From the NCBI RefSeq assembly GCF_947500265.1, contig NZ_CANMRN010000006.1, positions 124,001 through 188,000 of the forward strand: a stretch of DNA of 64,000 nt. The letters run 5' to 3'. The notes under the pieces were generated by a model that saw nothing but the letters and a program-made list of their open reading frames with translations, did no database searches and was not told the origin of the DNA. Shown one piece after another: positions 27,147-36,276 of the stretch (positions are counted from its first letter, which is position 1; each line of letters begins with the position of its first letter). The position numbers and the translations under genes are program-made. This DNA is from an uncultured Psychrobacter sp. Lineage in GTDB: Bacteria; Pseudomonadota; Gammaproteobacteria; Pseudomonadales; Moraxellaceae.

Positions 27147-29558
27147 ATGAAAATTAGCGAACAGTGGCTACGTCAGTGGGTAAACCCTACAAATACTAGC
27201 GAACAGTTAGCCGAACAGTTGACTATGGCAGGTCTTGAAATTGATGATCGCTATGCAGTTGCCCGTGCTTTTAGCGGTGTGGTAGTCGGTGAAGTCATCA
27301 GCGTTGAGCAGCATCCTGATGCAGATAAATTACGTGTCACTCAAGTAAATATCGGTGATGCTGAGCCGCTACAAATTGTCTGCGGCGCGCCTAATGTGAC
27401 CGTCGGTATGAAAGCACCGGTTGCTACTGTTGGTGCAATATTACCAAGCGATGACGCTAGTAATGGTAAAGCGGGCTTTAAAATCAAAAAGAGTAAGCTA
27501 CGCGGTGTGGCTTCAAATGGCATGCTATGTGGCGCCTCTGAAATTGATTTAGTCGATGATATAGATGGCTTGCTTGAGCTGCCTGAGGATGCACCAGTTG
27601 GTACCGATATTCGTGAATATCTAGGTCTAGATAATCAAGTATTGGATATCTCAATCACCCCAAACCGTGGTGATTGCTTTAGCGTACGTGGTATCGCTCG
27701 TGAAATATCAGTTATCAACGACTTACCTGTACAAATGCCAGAAATCTCGGCCAATACAGCTGGCACTGCCGCAACACCAGCTGTGACAGTCGATGCAAAG
27801 GAAGCGTGTCCTCGCTATCTTTTGCAATCAATTAGCAATATTGACCGTAGCATCGATACTCCGAAATGGATGCAAGATGCGCTAGTACAGTCGGGCCTAC
27901 GTTCACACAATTTCTTGGTAGATGTGACCAACTATGTATTGATGGAATTGGGTCAACCGTTACATGCGTTTGACGCAGATACAATCGAAGGTGATATCGT
28001 TGTACGTTTGGCGCAACCTGATGAAACCATTACTTTGCTGAATGAGCAAACCGTTACCTTGACCGGTGATGAGCTTGTGATTGCTGATGACAAAGGTGCC
28101 TTGGCGCTAGCTGGTATCATGGGTGGTCAGCGTAGCAGTGTCACCGATAGTACGACCAATATCGTTGTAGAAAGTGCTTTCTTTAATCAGTTAGCTATCG
28201 CTGCGCGCGCACGCCGTTTTGGGCTGCATACGGACGCATCACAGCGTTTTGAGCGTGGCGTCGACTTTGAATTGCCAGCATTGGCGTTGGCACGAGCTTG
28301 TGATTTAATCACCAGTATTACTGGCGGGGAAGCAGGACAAATAGTCACGGCCGAAAATCTTGAGCATTTGCCAGCACGCGCACCGATTACACTGCCAATC
28401 GCGAAAGTTAGCGATGTCATTGGGATTGATATTGAGCCATCTGAGATGGTACGTATCTTGACCCAATTGGGTTTTGACGTAGAGCAGCAGAGTGATGCAT
28501 TAGTTTGCAAGCCGCCATCTTATCGTTTTGATATGAGTATTAAAGAAGACTTAATCGAAGAAATTGCTCGTATCTATGGCTATGACAATATTCCAAGCGT
28601 CCTGCCACATTTGCAAGTCAGCATGGATTATGATGATACTGCAGATTTGACGCATGAGATGAAGCTATCATTAGTCGACAACGGCTATATGGAAGCGATC
28701 AGCTTTAGCTTTAGTGATGCAAAACTAGAAGCATTGCTTGACGACGAAGCGCTAGGGGAAGTGTTGGCACTGGCAAACCCTATCTCTAGTGATTTGGCGG
28801 TTATGCGTCGTACTTTGCTATCGAGCCTACTGCCTTGCGTGCAATATAACTTGAATCGTCAACAGCCACGTGTACGTTTCTTTGAGACGGGTCTTAGCTT
28901 TGTTGGACAAAGCATTAGTGACTTAGTTCAAACGCCAAGTATTGCTTTAGTCGCAGTTGGTGATATATGGAGCGAGCAAGCTTATCAAAACCGTGCGTTA
29001 GATTTTTATGACCTAAAGCATGACATTGAGCAGCTATTACCAGCACAAATCGATAGCGCACGTATCCGCTATGAGCGTAGTACGCTGAGTTTCCTGCATC
29101 CAGGACAAAGCGCTGAGTTATACATCGATGATATATACGTTGGTTGGTTGGGTCAGTTGCACCCAAATACTGCTAAGCAGTTAGATCTGCCGACTACATG
29201 GGTCGCTCAATTGTCACTGGCACCGCTATTGACGATTGCACGTGAGCAGCATGCTATCACGACACCAAGCAAGTTCCCGCAAGTACGCCGCGATATTGCT
29301 ATCTTGGTAGACAGTGACATCAGTTTGCAGACACTAGAGACAACAGTACGAGCTGCGGCAGGTAATATGCTGACTGATCTTTGGTTATTTGATGTTTATC
29401 AAGGTGACAAAGTACCAGCAGGCCAGCGCTCACTAGCGTTTGCACTGATATGGCAAGATAGTACGCAAACGTTGTCTGACGAAGCCGTCAAGACTGCCAC
29501 AGATAAAGTGGTACAAGCGCTAACTGAACAGCATTCTGTACAGCTGCGCGACAGCTAA
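27147..29558 (+). CDS. pheT: Phenylalanine-tRNA ligase beta subunit
   Basis: 803 aa, normal size. Domains in order: an OB-fold tRNA-binding domain (about 40-150, with EQHPDADKLRVTQVNIG), the B3/B4 editing domain (about 210-400, hydrolysing mischarged Tyr-tRNA), B5, the class II-like core, and the C-terminal FDX-ACB anticodon-binding domain (from about 710, with KFPQVRRDIAILVD). It pairs with the pheS product. Its stop is followed by a hairpin at 29580-29619. Confidence 0.97.
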   Translation: MKISEQWLRQWVNPTNTSEQLAEQLTMAGLEIDDRYAVARAFSGVVVGEVISVEQHPDADKLRVTQVNIGDAEPLQIVCGAPNVTVGMKAPVATVGAILPSDDASNGKAGFKIKKSKLRGVASNGMLCGASEIDLVDDIDGLLELPEDAPVGTDIREYLGLDNQVLDISITPNRGDCFSVRGIAREISVINDLPVQMPEISANTAGTAATPAVTVDAKEACPRYLLQSISNIDRSIDTPKWMQDALVQSGLRSHNFLVDVTNYVLMELGQPLHAFDADTIEGDIVVRLAQPDETITLLNEQTVTLTGDELVIADDKGALALAGIMGGQRSSVTDSTTNIVVESAFFNQLAIAARARRFGLHTDASQRFERGVDFELPALALARACDLITSITGGEAGQIVTAENLEHLPARAPITLPIAKVSDVIGIDIEPSEMVRILTQLGFDVEQQSDALVCKPPSYRFDMSIKEDLIEEIARIYGYDNIPSVLPHLQVSMDYDDTADLTHEMKLSLVDNGYMEAISFSFSDAKLEALLDDEALGEVLALANPISSDLAVMRRTLLSSLLPCVQYNLNRQQPRVRFFETGLSFVGQSISDLVQTPSIALVAVGDIWSEQAYQNRALDFYDLKHDIEQLLPAQIDSARIRYERSTLSFLHPGQSAELYIDDIYVGWLGQLHPNTAKQLDLPTTWVAQLSLAPLLTIAREQHAITTPSKFPQVRRDIAILVDSDISLQTLETTVRAAAGNMLTDLWLFDVYQGDKVPAGQRSLAFALIWQDSTQTLSDEAVKTATDKVVQALTEQHSVQLRDS

Positions 29559-29579
29559 CATTTAGTAAGTATTATACCC

Positions 29580-29619
29580 AATGCTCTGTAGTCTTTTTAC
29601 CATGAGGCTACGGAGCATT
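29580..29619 (+). terminator. Stem-loop after pheT
   Basis: A 12-bp stem (AATGCTCTGTAG/CTACGGAGCATT, one G-U pair) with a 16-nt loop starts about 22 nt after the pheT stop. It lacks a T-run after the stem, so it may stabilise the mRNA 3' end or give only partial termination. A TATAAT box at 29699-29704 without a good -35 may then start ihfA transcription. Confidence 0.5.
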
Positions 29620-29773
29620 GCTATTCATAGAATAAGTTAAGTGGTTATTAATAAAGGATTTTAATGAAGACTTTGTTAAAAAATAGTCAAAAAACCTTTA
29701 TAATAGCTAGCCTTAACCCTCATACCGCTAAACCATGATATTCGACATCACGACATAGCATAGGAGTCGTACT

Positions 29774-30073
29774 GTGAGCACCTTAACCAAATCTGACATG
29801 ATTGAGCATTTGATGAGTCACCTAAACCTAACACGCCAAGAAGGTCGCTGTCTGGTGGAGAACTTTTTTGATGAGCTGTCAGAGAGTTTGATTGATGGCA
29901 AAGAGGTCAAGCTTTCAGGCTTTGGCAACTTTGAGCTTAAAGATAAGAACAGCCGTCCAGGCCGTAACCCGAAAACAGGGGAGCCTGTTGCAGTATCCGC
30001 ACGCCGTGTGGTTACTTTCAAAACAGGGCAAAAATTTCGTCAGAAGGTTGACGAGCGTTTGTTTGATAGCTAA
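29774..30073 (+). CDS. ihfA: Integration host factor subunit alpha
   Basis: DNA-bending protein, heterodimer with IhfB. At 99 aa it has [18 protein letters not shown] at the N-terminus and the DNA-intercalating beta arm with [20 protein letters not shown], then [11 protein letters not shown]. The start codon is GTG at 29774, with GGAG about 8 nt upstream. It sits after pheT as in many Gammaproteobacteria. IHF assists sigma-54 promoters and many site-specific recombination reactions, both of which may be relevant in this window. Confidence 0.97.
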   Translation: MSTLTKSDMIEHLMSHLNLTRQEGRCLVENFFDELSESLIDGKEVKLSGFGNFELKDKNSRPGRNPKTGEPVAVSARRVVTFKTGQKFRQKVDERLFDS

Positions 30074-30257
30074 TACCTAGTTTGGCACTGCGCTGAACGA
30101 TAGTGTGTCTGTTTCATCGTGAGTTTATAAGGATGCTAGTGCGTATTTGCACTTAGTTATTTTTGCGTACATCTAGGTATTTCGATATTGCAGCACGCAT
30201 CGCATATTAGGGTTATCTATAAAGTAGAAACCTACTAAAATCATAAATAATAGACAT

Positions 30258-30288
30258 AAAAAAAGAGAGCATAGGCTCTCTTTTTTTT
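30258..30288. terminator. Bidirectional terminator between ihfA and a convergent lipoprotein gene
   Basis: A 13-bp stem (AAAAAAAGAGAGC/GCTCTCTTTTTTT) with a 4-nt ATAG loop. It serves both convergent genes. Confidence 0.9.
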
Positions 30289-30319
30289 ACTACAGTTTAT
30301 CTATTGTATGAACAATAAA

Positions 30320-30676
30320 TTACTGAGCTTCTTCAACTACTACTTCGTCAGAAGCTTCAACAGCAGCAGTATCAGTTTCGCTAGCTACGTCTACGCTAGT
30401 GGTGTCGCCGTCTACAGGAACTTCAGCGTCCATTTCGTCAGTAGCAGTTGCTTCTTGAGCATCAGCGATGTCAGCTTCAGCGCCAGCAACAGCAGCGTCA
30501 GCATCAGCAGTCATTTCGCCTTCAGCAGCAGCTTCGTTTAGCTCTTCAGAAGCGTCTTGCACTTCTTCTTGCGCGTCAGATAAATCTTCAGCAGCGTTTT
30601 CTTTGCTGCTATCACAGGCAGTAAGGCCCATAGTTGCAGTCATGATACCAGCTAGAGCAAGTAATTTAAGTTTCAT
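30320..30676 (-). CDS. Small acidic Ala/Glu-rich lipoprotein
   Basis: 118 aa. It has a signal peptide MKLKLLALAGIMTATMGL and lipobox LTAC (Cys at about residue 21). The mature part is strongly acidic and dominated by Ala, Glu, Asp and Val, with no aromatic residues, so it is likely disordered. Good Shine-Dalgarno site (GGAG, 8 nt). I do not recognise a family. It may be a periplasmic spacer or an abundant surface lipoprotein. It resembles the small Ala/Glu-rich protein at 56.5 kb in composition only. Confidence 0.75.
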   Translation of the reverse strand: MKLKLLALAGIMTATMGLTACDSSKENAAEDLSDAQEEVQDASEELNEAAAEGEMTADADAAVAGAEADIADAQEATATDEMDAEVPVDGDTTSVDVASETDTAAVEASDEVVVEEAQ

Positions 30677-31220
30677 ATGGTTTTCTCCGGAAAAATGAAA
30701 TGAGCAGTAGCAGCAACAAAGGTCGAAATCCGAGATTTCTCAGAATTCAACTAGTCTTAGTCACAGCTACTCAGCTTCCACGCATTCTATAGGTTTTCTA
30801 AGTAAATAGAAATAGCCTGTACAATTAAGTAACAATAAAATTTAAAATAATATTTTACTTTCTCTATCCGATATACTTTTTAATACAAGAAACCAGATTA
30901 ATCGACGTATAATCAATGACATCAGAGGGATTGAGACCTTTTTTAGTTCTCATTTTTTGTCTCGAATTGTCGATATTATCCCCGTTCTTATGGGTAAGAG
31001 TTGAATTAAATAGTCTGATTATCGTCCTATATTACATAAATCATAGTTAAGTTAGCAATTTTATAGGTTTCTACTTGCTTTTAGGATAGTAGACTAGGTC
31101 ATAGCGTAAATTGACTGGCTAAATGATATAGAACATAAGTAATAATTAATAAAAGTAGTGGCTAATAGAGATAGTGGTTAATAGAAATAGTGAATCAATC
31201 TATATTTGAGGAATAGAAAT
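30677..31220. other. Intergenic region between the acidic lipoprotein gene and the metallopeptidase gene
   Basis: 544 bp, strongly AT-rich, without a supportable gene. It ends with an imperfect tandem repeat of 16 bp (AGTGGCTAATAGAGAT at 31157-31172 and AGTGGTTAATAGAAAT at 31173-31188, then a partial third copy), just before the metallopeptidase ribosome site. Both divergent promoters must be here but no clear -35/-10 pair was found. Confidence 0.4.
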
Positions 31221-32108
31221 ATGAAATGGCAAGGTAGACGAGGTAGCTCAAATGTGCGCTCTAGCACAGGTGGCGGTAGGATGATTGGCGGCGGTATTGG
31301 GGGTATTATTATCGCTGGTATCTTGTGGTTGGTATTTGGGGTAAACCCAATGACTGCATTACAGACAGGTCAAGCGGTAACAGGCGGTAGTAGTGAATCA
31401 TCTACCGAGCTTGCAACCAGCACAGACCGAGACACGCAGTTTGTAAAAGTTGTATTGGCAGATACAGAAGAAGTCTGGCATCAAATCTTTAATGAAGCTG
31501 GTAGCACTTATCAAGAGCCGTCATTGATTTTGTTTAATGGTCAGGTCAGCTCGGCATGTGGTAGTGCTAGCTCTGCAACAGGTCCATTTTATTGTCCAGG
31601 GGATCAGACTGTTTATTTGGATACATCATTCTTCATAGAGATGCGTCAGAATCTTGGTATTTCAGGCGATCAGCAAGGCTCTGGTGGTGAAGAGAACCAA
31701 GGCAAGGCTGGCGATTTCGCACAGGCCTACGTGATAGCGCATGAGGTAGGTCATCATGTTCAGACGCTATTGGGCATTAGCCAACAGGTCAATGAAGCTC
31801 GTCAGCAAGTGACTCAAGCACAGTCCAATAAGCTATCAGTATTGCAAGAGTTGCAAGCGGATTGTTTTGCTGGTGTATGGGCACAGCGCAATCAAGAGCG
31901 TGTACAGTTTTTAGAGGCTGGTGATATTGACGAAGCGGTAAATGCTGCTGGTCAAATCGGTGATGATCGTCTGGCAAAAGCGAGTGGTGGTGCAGTAGTG
32001 CCTGATAACTTTACTCATGGTACCAGTCAACAACGTGTCGAATGGTTCACCCGTGGTCTAGAAAGCGGTAATGTACAATCTTGTGATACGTTCAGCGGTG
32101 CACTTTAA
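31221..32108 (+). CDS. Neutral zinc metallopeptidase, YpfJ-like
   Basis: 295 aa from the ATG at 31221 (GAGG upstream); a TTG-initiated form 5 codons longer is less likely. After a basic, Gly/Ser-rich N-terminus there is one membrane helix (IGGIIIAGILWLVFGV) and then a zinc peptidase domain with HEVGHHVQTLLG (zinc ligands in HExxH, about residue 175) and the downstream LQADCFAGVWA helix. DUF/peptidase family YpfJ; the substrate is not known. The active domain is predicted in the periplasm. Confidence 0.9.
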   Translation: MKWQGRRGSSNVRSSTGGGRMIGGGIGGIIIAGILWLVFGVNPMTALQTGQAVTGGSSESSTELATSTDRDTQFVKVVLADTEEVWHQIFNEAGSTYQEPSLILFNGQVSSACGSASSATGPFYCPGDQTVYLDTSFFIEMRQNLGISGDQQGSGGEENQGKAGDFAQAYVIAHEVGHHVQTLLGISQQVNEARQQVTQAQSNKLSVLQELQADCFAGVWAQRNQERVQFLEAGDIDEAVNAAGQIGDDRLAKASGGAVVPDNFTHGTSQQRVEWFTRGLESGNVQSCDTFSGAL

Positions 32109-32144
32109 TGGACATATATATTAATAATCGTGTATTTAACTAAC

Positions 32145-32190
32145 GATGTTTTTTAAGACTGATGTTTTTTAAGACTGATGTTTTTTATTA
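32145..32190. repeat. 16-bp tandem repeat after the metallopeptidase gene
   Basis: Two perfect copies of GATGTTTTTTAAGACT (32145-32160, 32161-32176) and a third partial copy (GATGTTTTTT from 32177). Non-coding. Copy number may vary between strains. Confidence 0.85.
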
Positions 32191-32229
32191 TAAGTCTAGT
32201 GCATGGATTTATAGTAAAAATTAAGACAT

Positions 32230-32261
32230 AAAAAAGCCTGCAACGAGTCGCAGGCTTTTTT
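32230..32261. terminator. Bidirectional terminator between the metallopeptidase and glycine-zipper genes
   Basis: A 12-bp stem (AAAAAAGCCTGC/GCAGGCTTTTTT) with an 8-nt loop between convergent genes. Confidence 0.9.
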
Positions 32262-32319
32262 ATCATCTTTTATCTGATATCACTCAACCAATTGTCAAAT
32301 AATATCAGCGTAGAAAGAT

Positions 32320-32547
32320 TTAGTTGTTGTCAAGAACATAACCACCAGCACCGCCAATCGCTGCACCAGCCAATGCGCCACGAGCGATATCTTTGCTGTC
32401 GCCTTTGCTTTTAATAAGAGCACCAGCTGCTGCGCCAGCGGTAGCACCTTTAGCTGTGTTGCTCATACCGCTATAAGAGTTACAACCAGTCATGATTAGG
32501 GCTGAGCTAGTAATGGCAGTCATTGCGATCGTTTTAGCAAATTTCAT
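32320..32547 (-). CDS. Small glycine-zipper lipoprotein
   Basis: 75 aa from the ATG at 32547, which follows an AGGTG site; the longer frame is not supported. Lipobox IMTGC (Cys at about residue 21), then a Gly/Ala-rich double zipper (GATAGAAAGAL and GALAGAAIGGAGG). It resembles the small OsmB/YMGG-type outer-membrane lipoproteins. Proposed roles include envelope stress or osmotic adaptation, which is not proven for this protein. Confidence 0.8.
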   Translation of the reverse strand: MKFAKTIAMTAITSSALIMTGCNSYSGMSNTAKGATAGAAAGALIKSKGDSKDIARGALAGAAIGGAGGYVLDNN

Positions 32548-32795
32548 ATTATCACCTATTAAGTCATCAAGTTTAAAATACAATACCTTCAAAATACTGT
32601 GTCCATGATATTTTCAAGTATATTCCTACTGTCTGTCATAATAGTCGGTTACTAATAATATAGTCGTAGTAAAAACGCTAAACTTTGCAAATGAGATGTA
32701 AGCGATGTTGCCGTACTGTATCATCAGCAACGCCTGTGAACGACAGTGCAGATTACGTCCTAATGGGTTTAACTATTAATACTTCGATACTGCTA

Positions 32796-32823
32796 TAAAA
32801 AAGACTACCTATAGGTAGTCTTA
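32796..32823 (-). terminator. Terminator after rho
   Basis: A 9-bp perfect stem (AAGACTACC/GGTAGTCTT) with TATA loop; on the minus strand it is followed by a run of T. Confidence 0.8.
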
Positions 32824-32866
32824 ATATTGAATCAAAGCTGAATATCTCTAGCAAACTAACTAAGAA

Positions 32867-34135
32867 TTAGTTTTGTGATTTACGCTTCATTTGCTCAAAG
32901 AATTCATCGTTGGTCTTCGCTTCTTTTAGGCGATCCAATAAGAACTCAGTAGCTTGTACGCCATCCATCGGTTGAAGTAGTTTACGTAAAATCCATACTT
33001 TACGCAGCTTATCTTCGTCCAATAGACGCTCTTCGCGGCGTGTACCAGATTTTTTGATATTAATCGCAGGGAATACACGTTTTTCAGCCAAGTCACGCTC
33101 AAGCGTAATCTCTTGGTTACCCGTTCCCTTAAATTCTTCAAAAATGACGCTATCCATCTTACTACCAGTATCAATCAATGCACTGGCAATAATAGTTAAG
33201 CTACCACCTTCTTCCACGTTACGCGCAGCACCAAAGAAGCGTTTTGGACGTTCTAGAGCATTGGCATCTAGACCACCCGTCAATACTTTGCCTGATGATG
33301 GGATAACCGTATTATAAGCACGTGCTAGACGCGTAATCGAATCAAGTAAAATCACCACGTCTTGCTTATGCTCGACCAAACGTTTGGCCTTTTCGATGAC
33401 CATTTCAGCAACTTGTACGTGACGCTGTGGCGGCTCATCAAAAGTAGAAGCAACCACTTCACCGCGTACTGTACGTACCATCTCGGTGACTTCTTCTGGA
33501 CGCTCATCAATCAATAGTACGATCAAATAGCATTCAGGATTATTACGAGTAATTGATTGTGCGATGGTTTGTAGCAACATCGTTTTACCCGCTTTTGGCG
33601 GTGCGACGATGATAGAACGCTGACCTTTACCAATCGGAGCGATTAGATCGATGATACGACCAGTCAAATCTTCAGTGGTTCCGTTACCAAGCTCAAGCTT
33701 TAAATGCTCAGTTGGGAATAGGGGCGTTAGGTTCTCAAAGATAAGCTTATGACGTGAGCGATCTGGCGTATCAAAGTTGATCTCGCCAACTTTTAATAAT
33801 GCAAAATAACGCTCAGAATCTTTTGGTGGACGAATCGTACCAGCGATACTGTCACCAGTTTTTAGACTGAAACGGCGAATCTGGCTTGGGCTGACATAAA
33901 TATCATCAGGACCGGCTAAATATGAGCCTTCTGATGAGCGCAAAAATCCAAAACCATCAGGAAGAACCTCAAGTACGCCGTCACCATAAATGGCTTCACC
34001 GTTACGCGCATGGGTTTTTAGAATAGCAAAGATAATGTCCTGTTTACGGCTACGCGCCATATTATCAAGACCCATTTCTTTGGCGATAGCCAATAGCTCA
34101 GCGATTGATTTTTTCTTTAATTCAGTAAGATTCAT
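32867..34135 (-). CDS. rho: Transcription termination factor Rho
   Basis: 422 aa, normal size. N-terminal Rho_N ([21 protein letters not shown]), cold-shock-type RNA-binding fold with GFGFLRS and [12 protein letters not shown], ATPase core with Walker [13 protein letters not shown] (about residue 178-189), Walker [17 protein letters not shown], and the secondary-site Q and R loops. Hexameric RNA helicase that ends transcripts. trxA lies upstream on the same strand in the common trxA-rho order, but a terminator and a 525-bp gap separate them. Rho commonly regulates its own leader. Confidence 0.98.
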   Translation of the reverse strand: MNLTELKKKSIAELLAIAKEMGLDNMARSRKQDIIFAILKTHARNGEAIYGDGVLEVLPDGFGFLRSSEGSYLAGPDDIYVSPSQIRRFSLKTGDSIAGTIRPPKDSERYFALLKVGEINFDTPDRSRHKLIFENLTPLFPTEHLKLELGNGTTEDLTGRIIDLIAPIGKGQRSIIVAPPKAGKTMLLQTIAQSITRNNPECYLIVLLIDERPEEVTEMVRTVRGEVVASTFDEPPQRHVQVAEMVIEKAKRLVEHKQDVVILLDSITRLARAYNTVIPSSGKVLTGGLDANALERPKRFFGAARNVEEGGSLTIIASALIDTGSKMDSVIFEEFKGTGNQEITLERDLAEKRVFPAINIKKSGTRREERLLDEDKLRKVWILRKLLQPMDGVQATEFLLDRLKEAKTNDEFFEQMKRKSQN

Positions 34136-34572
34136 AGATAGGTCATTAGCAATTGATCAGATGAGAGATGCCATTAGCAGCACAAGTCACGACAGTGATT
34201 AAAATAACGGTAATATGATGATATGGGTGTGTGCACAGCGCTGTAGTTTATGTAGTTTTGGTTTTATATGTCTGCTTATGTACGCATTGCCATCATTGGA
34301 TGCAAGGTAATAAGAAATAAGGATAAAAAAGGCTACATAAGAGTCTGCGTCAAAAACTCAATATCAGTAATTGCGTTTAGTCATTTTGTTCAGCAATGGT
34401 GTTTATAATGACGATTGTGTTTTTGTTGATAAACACGAGGAGAATAGCGACAAGATACTTAGGAAAACAGTTGGTTTTCTCTTGTCAGCAGACTATACGG
34501 TCTTCACAATAGCGTTGTCAATAAATTTTGCCAAAAAAGTCACATTATCGAGTTTTTTGCACAAAAAACAAG
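34136..34572. other. rho leader region
   Basis: The gap between trxA and rho, AT-rich, holds no gene I can support. An open plus-strand frame here continues as the antisense of trxA and is not considered real. The length is consistent with a long regulated rho leader, as in E. coli, but I see no specific structure. Confidence 0.35.
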
Positions 34573-34607
34573 CAAAAAAGCCACTATCTTGGTTAGATAA
34601 TGGCTTT
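34573..34607 (-). terminator. Terminator after trxA
   Basis: Stem AAAGCCACTATCT/AGATAATGGCTTT with one mismatch and a 5-nt loop; on the minus strand it ends in a T-run. Confidence 0.75.
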
Positions 34608-34660
34608 CTCGGTTATTCTATTTTACCCGCTCAAAGTAATCTAGAGCGAGTAAATTTAAC

Positions 34661-34987
34661 TTATAAATGCTTGTCTAGTACTTTAGCCAATTCAGCTTTT
34701 GGCTGTAGGCCCATTACTGAATCAACTTTTTCGCCATCTTTGAATACAAATAGCGTTGGGATATTACGAATACCGAAACGGCTAGCCGCTTGTGGGTTGT
34801 TGTCTACGTCTACTTTGACGATTTTAACTTTACCTTGGTACTCAGTCGCTAGATCTTCTAAAATAGGGGCAATGGCTTTACAAGGACCACACCATGGTGC
34901 CCAGAAATCTACTAGTACAGGTACGTCTGATTGTAGAACATCTTGATCAAAGTCTGTGTCGGTAGTATGTACAATAAGGTCTGACAT
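34661..34987 (-). CDS. trxA: Thioredoxin
   Basis: 108 aa, full thioredoxin fold with the redox motif [13 protein letters not shown] (about residues 29-41), the cis-Pro region [11 protein letters not shown] and the buried Asp of VLVDFWA. General protein disulfide reductase of the cytoplasm. The start follows AGAG. Single-gene unit with its own terminator. Confidence 0.97.
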   Translation of the reverse strand: MSDLIVHTTDTDFDQDVLQSDVPVLVDFWAPWCGPCKAIAPILEDLATEYQGKVKIVKVDVDNNPQAASRFGIRNIPTLFVFKDGEKVDSVMGLQPKAELAKVLDKHL

Positions 34988-35468
34988 AATTTTATCTCTC
35001 TTGTTTTATTACTTCTATCACCACTCATCAACCTATATATTGGTTTAATAATAAATCAGTTGGTGGTCAAAGAATTGTTTAGAAGGGGTGAAAATGTGCC
35101 ATTATATTAACATGTTTGCCCTAATTTGACAGATACAGGCTGGTTAAATTGTTTAACAACTAGTATTAGCACAATAAATCGAAACGGTGCAGCACAAGAG
35201 TGTCTAATCTGTTATTTAATACGATTATCCTTATTAAAGTATGTATCTCAATGCGATAGAAGTCGTATTTTATACCTCGTTTATATAGTAGTTAGTTATT
35301 AGTAGCTAGTGATATTAATAATTTTAAAAGTCAGTCAAAGTTTTGCCCTTTTATCCGAATAACCGTTGTTCCTAAAATGGCTGTCGTGCCAAATATAGCT
35401 ATCGTGTCTAAAAGACTAGCCACCAAAAATCCTTATCTTAAAACCAATTTACATAAGTAGTTAAATTT
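34988..35468. other. Divergent promoter region of trxA and rluA
   Basis: 481 bp, AT-rich, without supportable genes. It includes a short palindrome GTTAAA-TTG-TTTAAC near 35142-35156, close to a TTGACA hexamer. No complete promoter could be assigned with confidence. Confidence 0.35.
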
Positions 35469-36182
35469 ATGCCTTTTACCGATGAAGAAGTTAATGCCCT
35501 CAATGCCCAAGAAAGCGCTTATCCGCTTGAGTTTTTTAAAAATTTTGCGCAAGAAATTACGGTTTACGAAGACGATGACATTTGGGTGGTTGATAAACCT
35601 GCAGGCCTATTGAGCGTCGATGGCAAGACACTCAAAGTCAGTCTGCTTGCTCGTCTTGAGCGTGCCAATCCAGCCGTCAAGTTGATTCACCGCTTAGATA
35701 TGGACACGTCGGGACTGCTTATTTTTGCAAAAAATGCAGCAGCGCAAACTAATATCAGTAAGCAATTCATCGAGCGTTTACCGCAAAAAAAATACCAAGC
35801 GCGTGTCTTTGGTGAATGGGAGCAAGTCGGCGCAACTGGTGAGATATCAGTGCCGGTGCGCTATGAGCCAAGTACCAAACCGCGCCATATCGTCGATCAC
35901 GACTGGTCAAAGCATGCGCTGACGCTATACGAAGTTGTGGCTCACGAAACCTGTAATGGCGAGGTAGTTACTCGGGTCATGCTAAAGCCAGTCACAGGCC
36001 GCAGTCATCAGCTACGCGTACATATGGTGCATGTCGATCATGTGATGATTGGCGATCCGATTTATGCTGAAGGTGCGGCATTAGAGATAGCACCAAGGTT
36101 GAACTTACATGCACAGCAATTGCGGTTAAAGCATCCAGTACTGGGTGCTTGGATGGACTGGGAGAGTCCCTGCCCATTTTAA
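35469..36182 (+). CDS. rluA: RluA-family pseudouridine synthase
   Basis: 237 aa, with the catalytic motif HRLDMDTSGLLIFAK (Asp at about residue 78), VVDKPAGLLSVDG near the start and the RSHQLRVHM motif toward the C-terminus. No S4 domain, and the length is close to E. coli RluA (219 aa), which modifies U746 of 23S rRNA and U32 of some tRNAs. Family certain; the RluA target is inferred. Single unit divergent from trxA. Confidence 0.88.
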   Translation: MPFTDEEVNALNAQESAYPLEFFKNFAQEITVYEDDDIWVVDKPAGLLSVDGKTLKVSLLARLERANPAVKLIHRLDMDTSGLLIFAKNAAAQTNISKQFIERLPQKKYQARVFGEWEQVGATGEISVPVRYEPSTKPRHIVDHDWSKHALTLYEVVAHETCNGEVVTRVMLKPVTGRSHQLRVHMVHVDHVMIGDPIYAEGAALEIAPRLNLHAQQLRLKHPVLGAWMDWESPCPF

Positions 36183-36276
36183 AGCGTTAGATTTTACCGC
36201 TTACTGTTAATAGATGCGATAAACGGCTCTAAAGCCAGCTATAAAATGCCAGTCATGCAAATACAAGGATGAAAGT

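Noticed and set aside
34371..34946. Plus-strand frame of 191 codons
   Set aside because: Its 3' half is the antisense of trxA, and it also reads through the trxA terminator hairpin.
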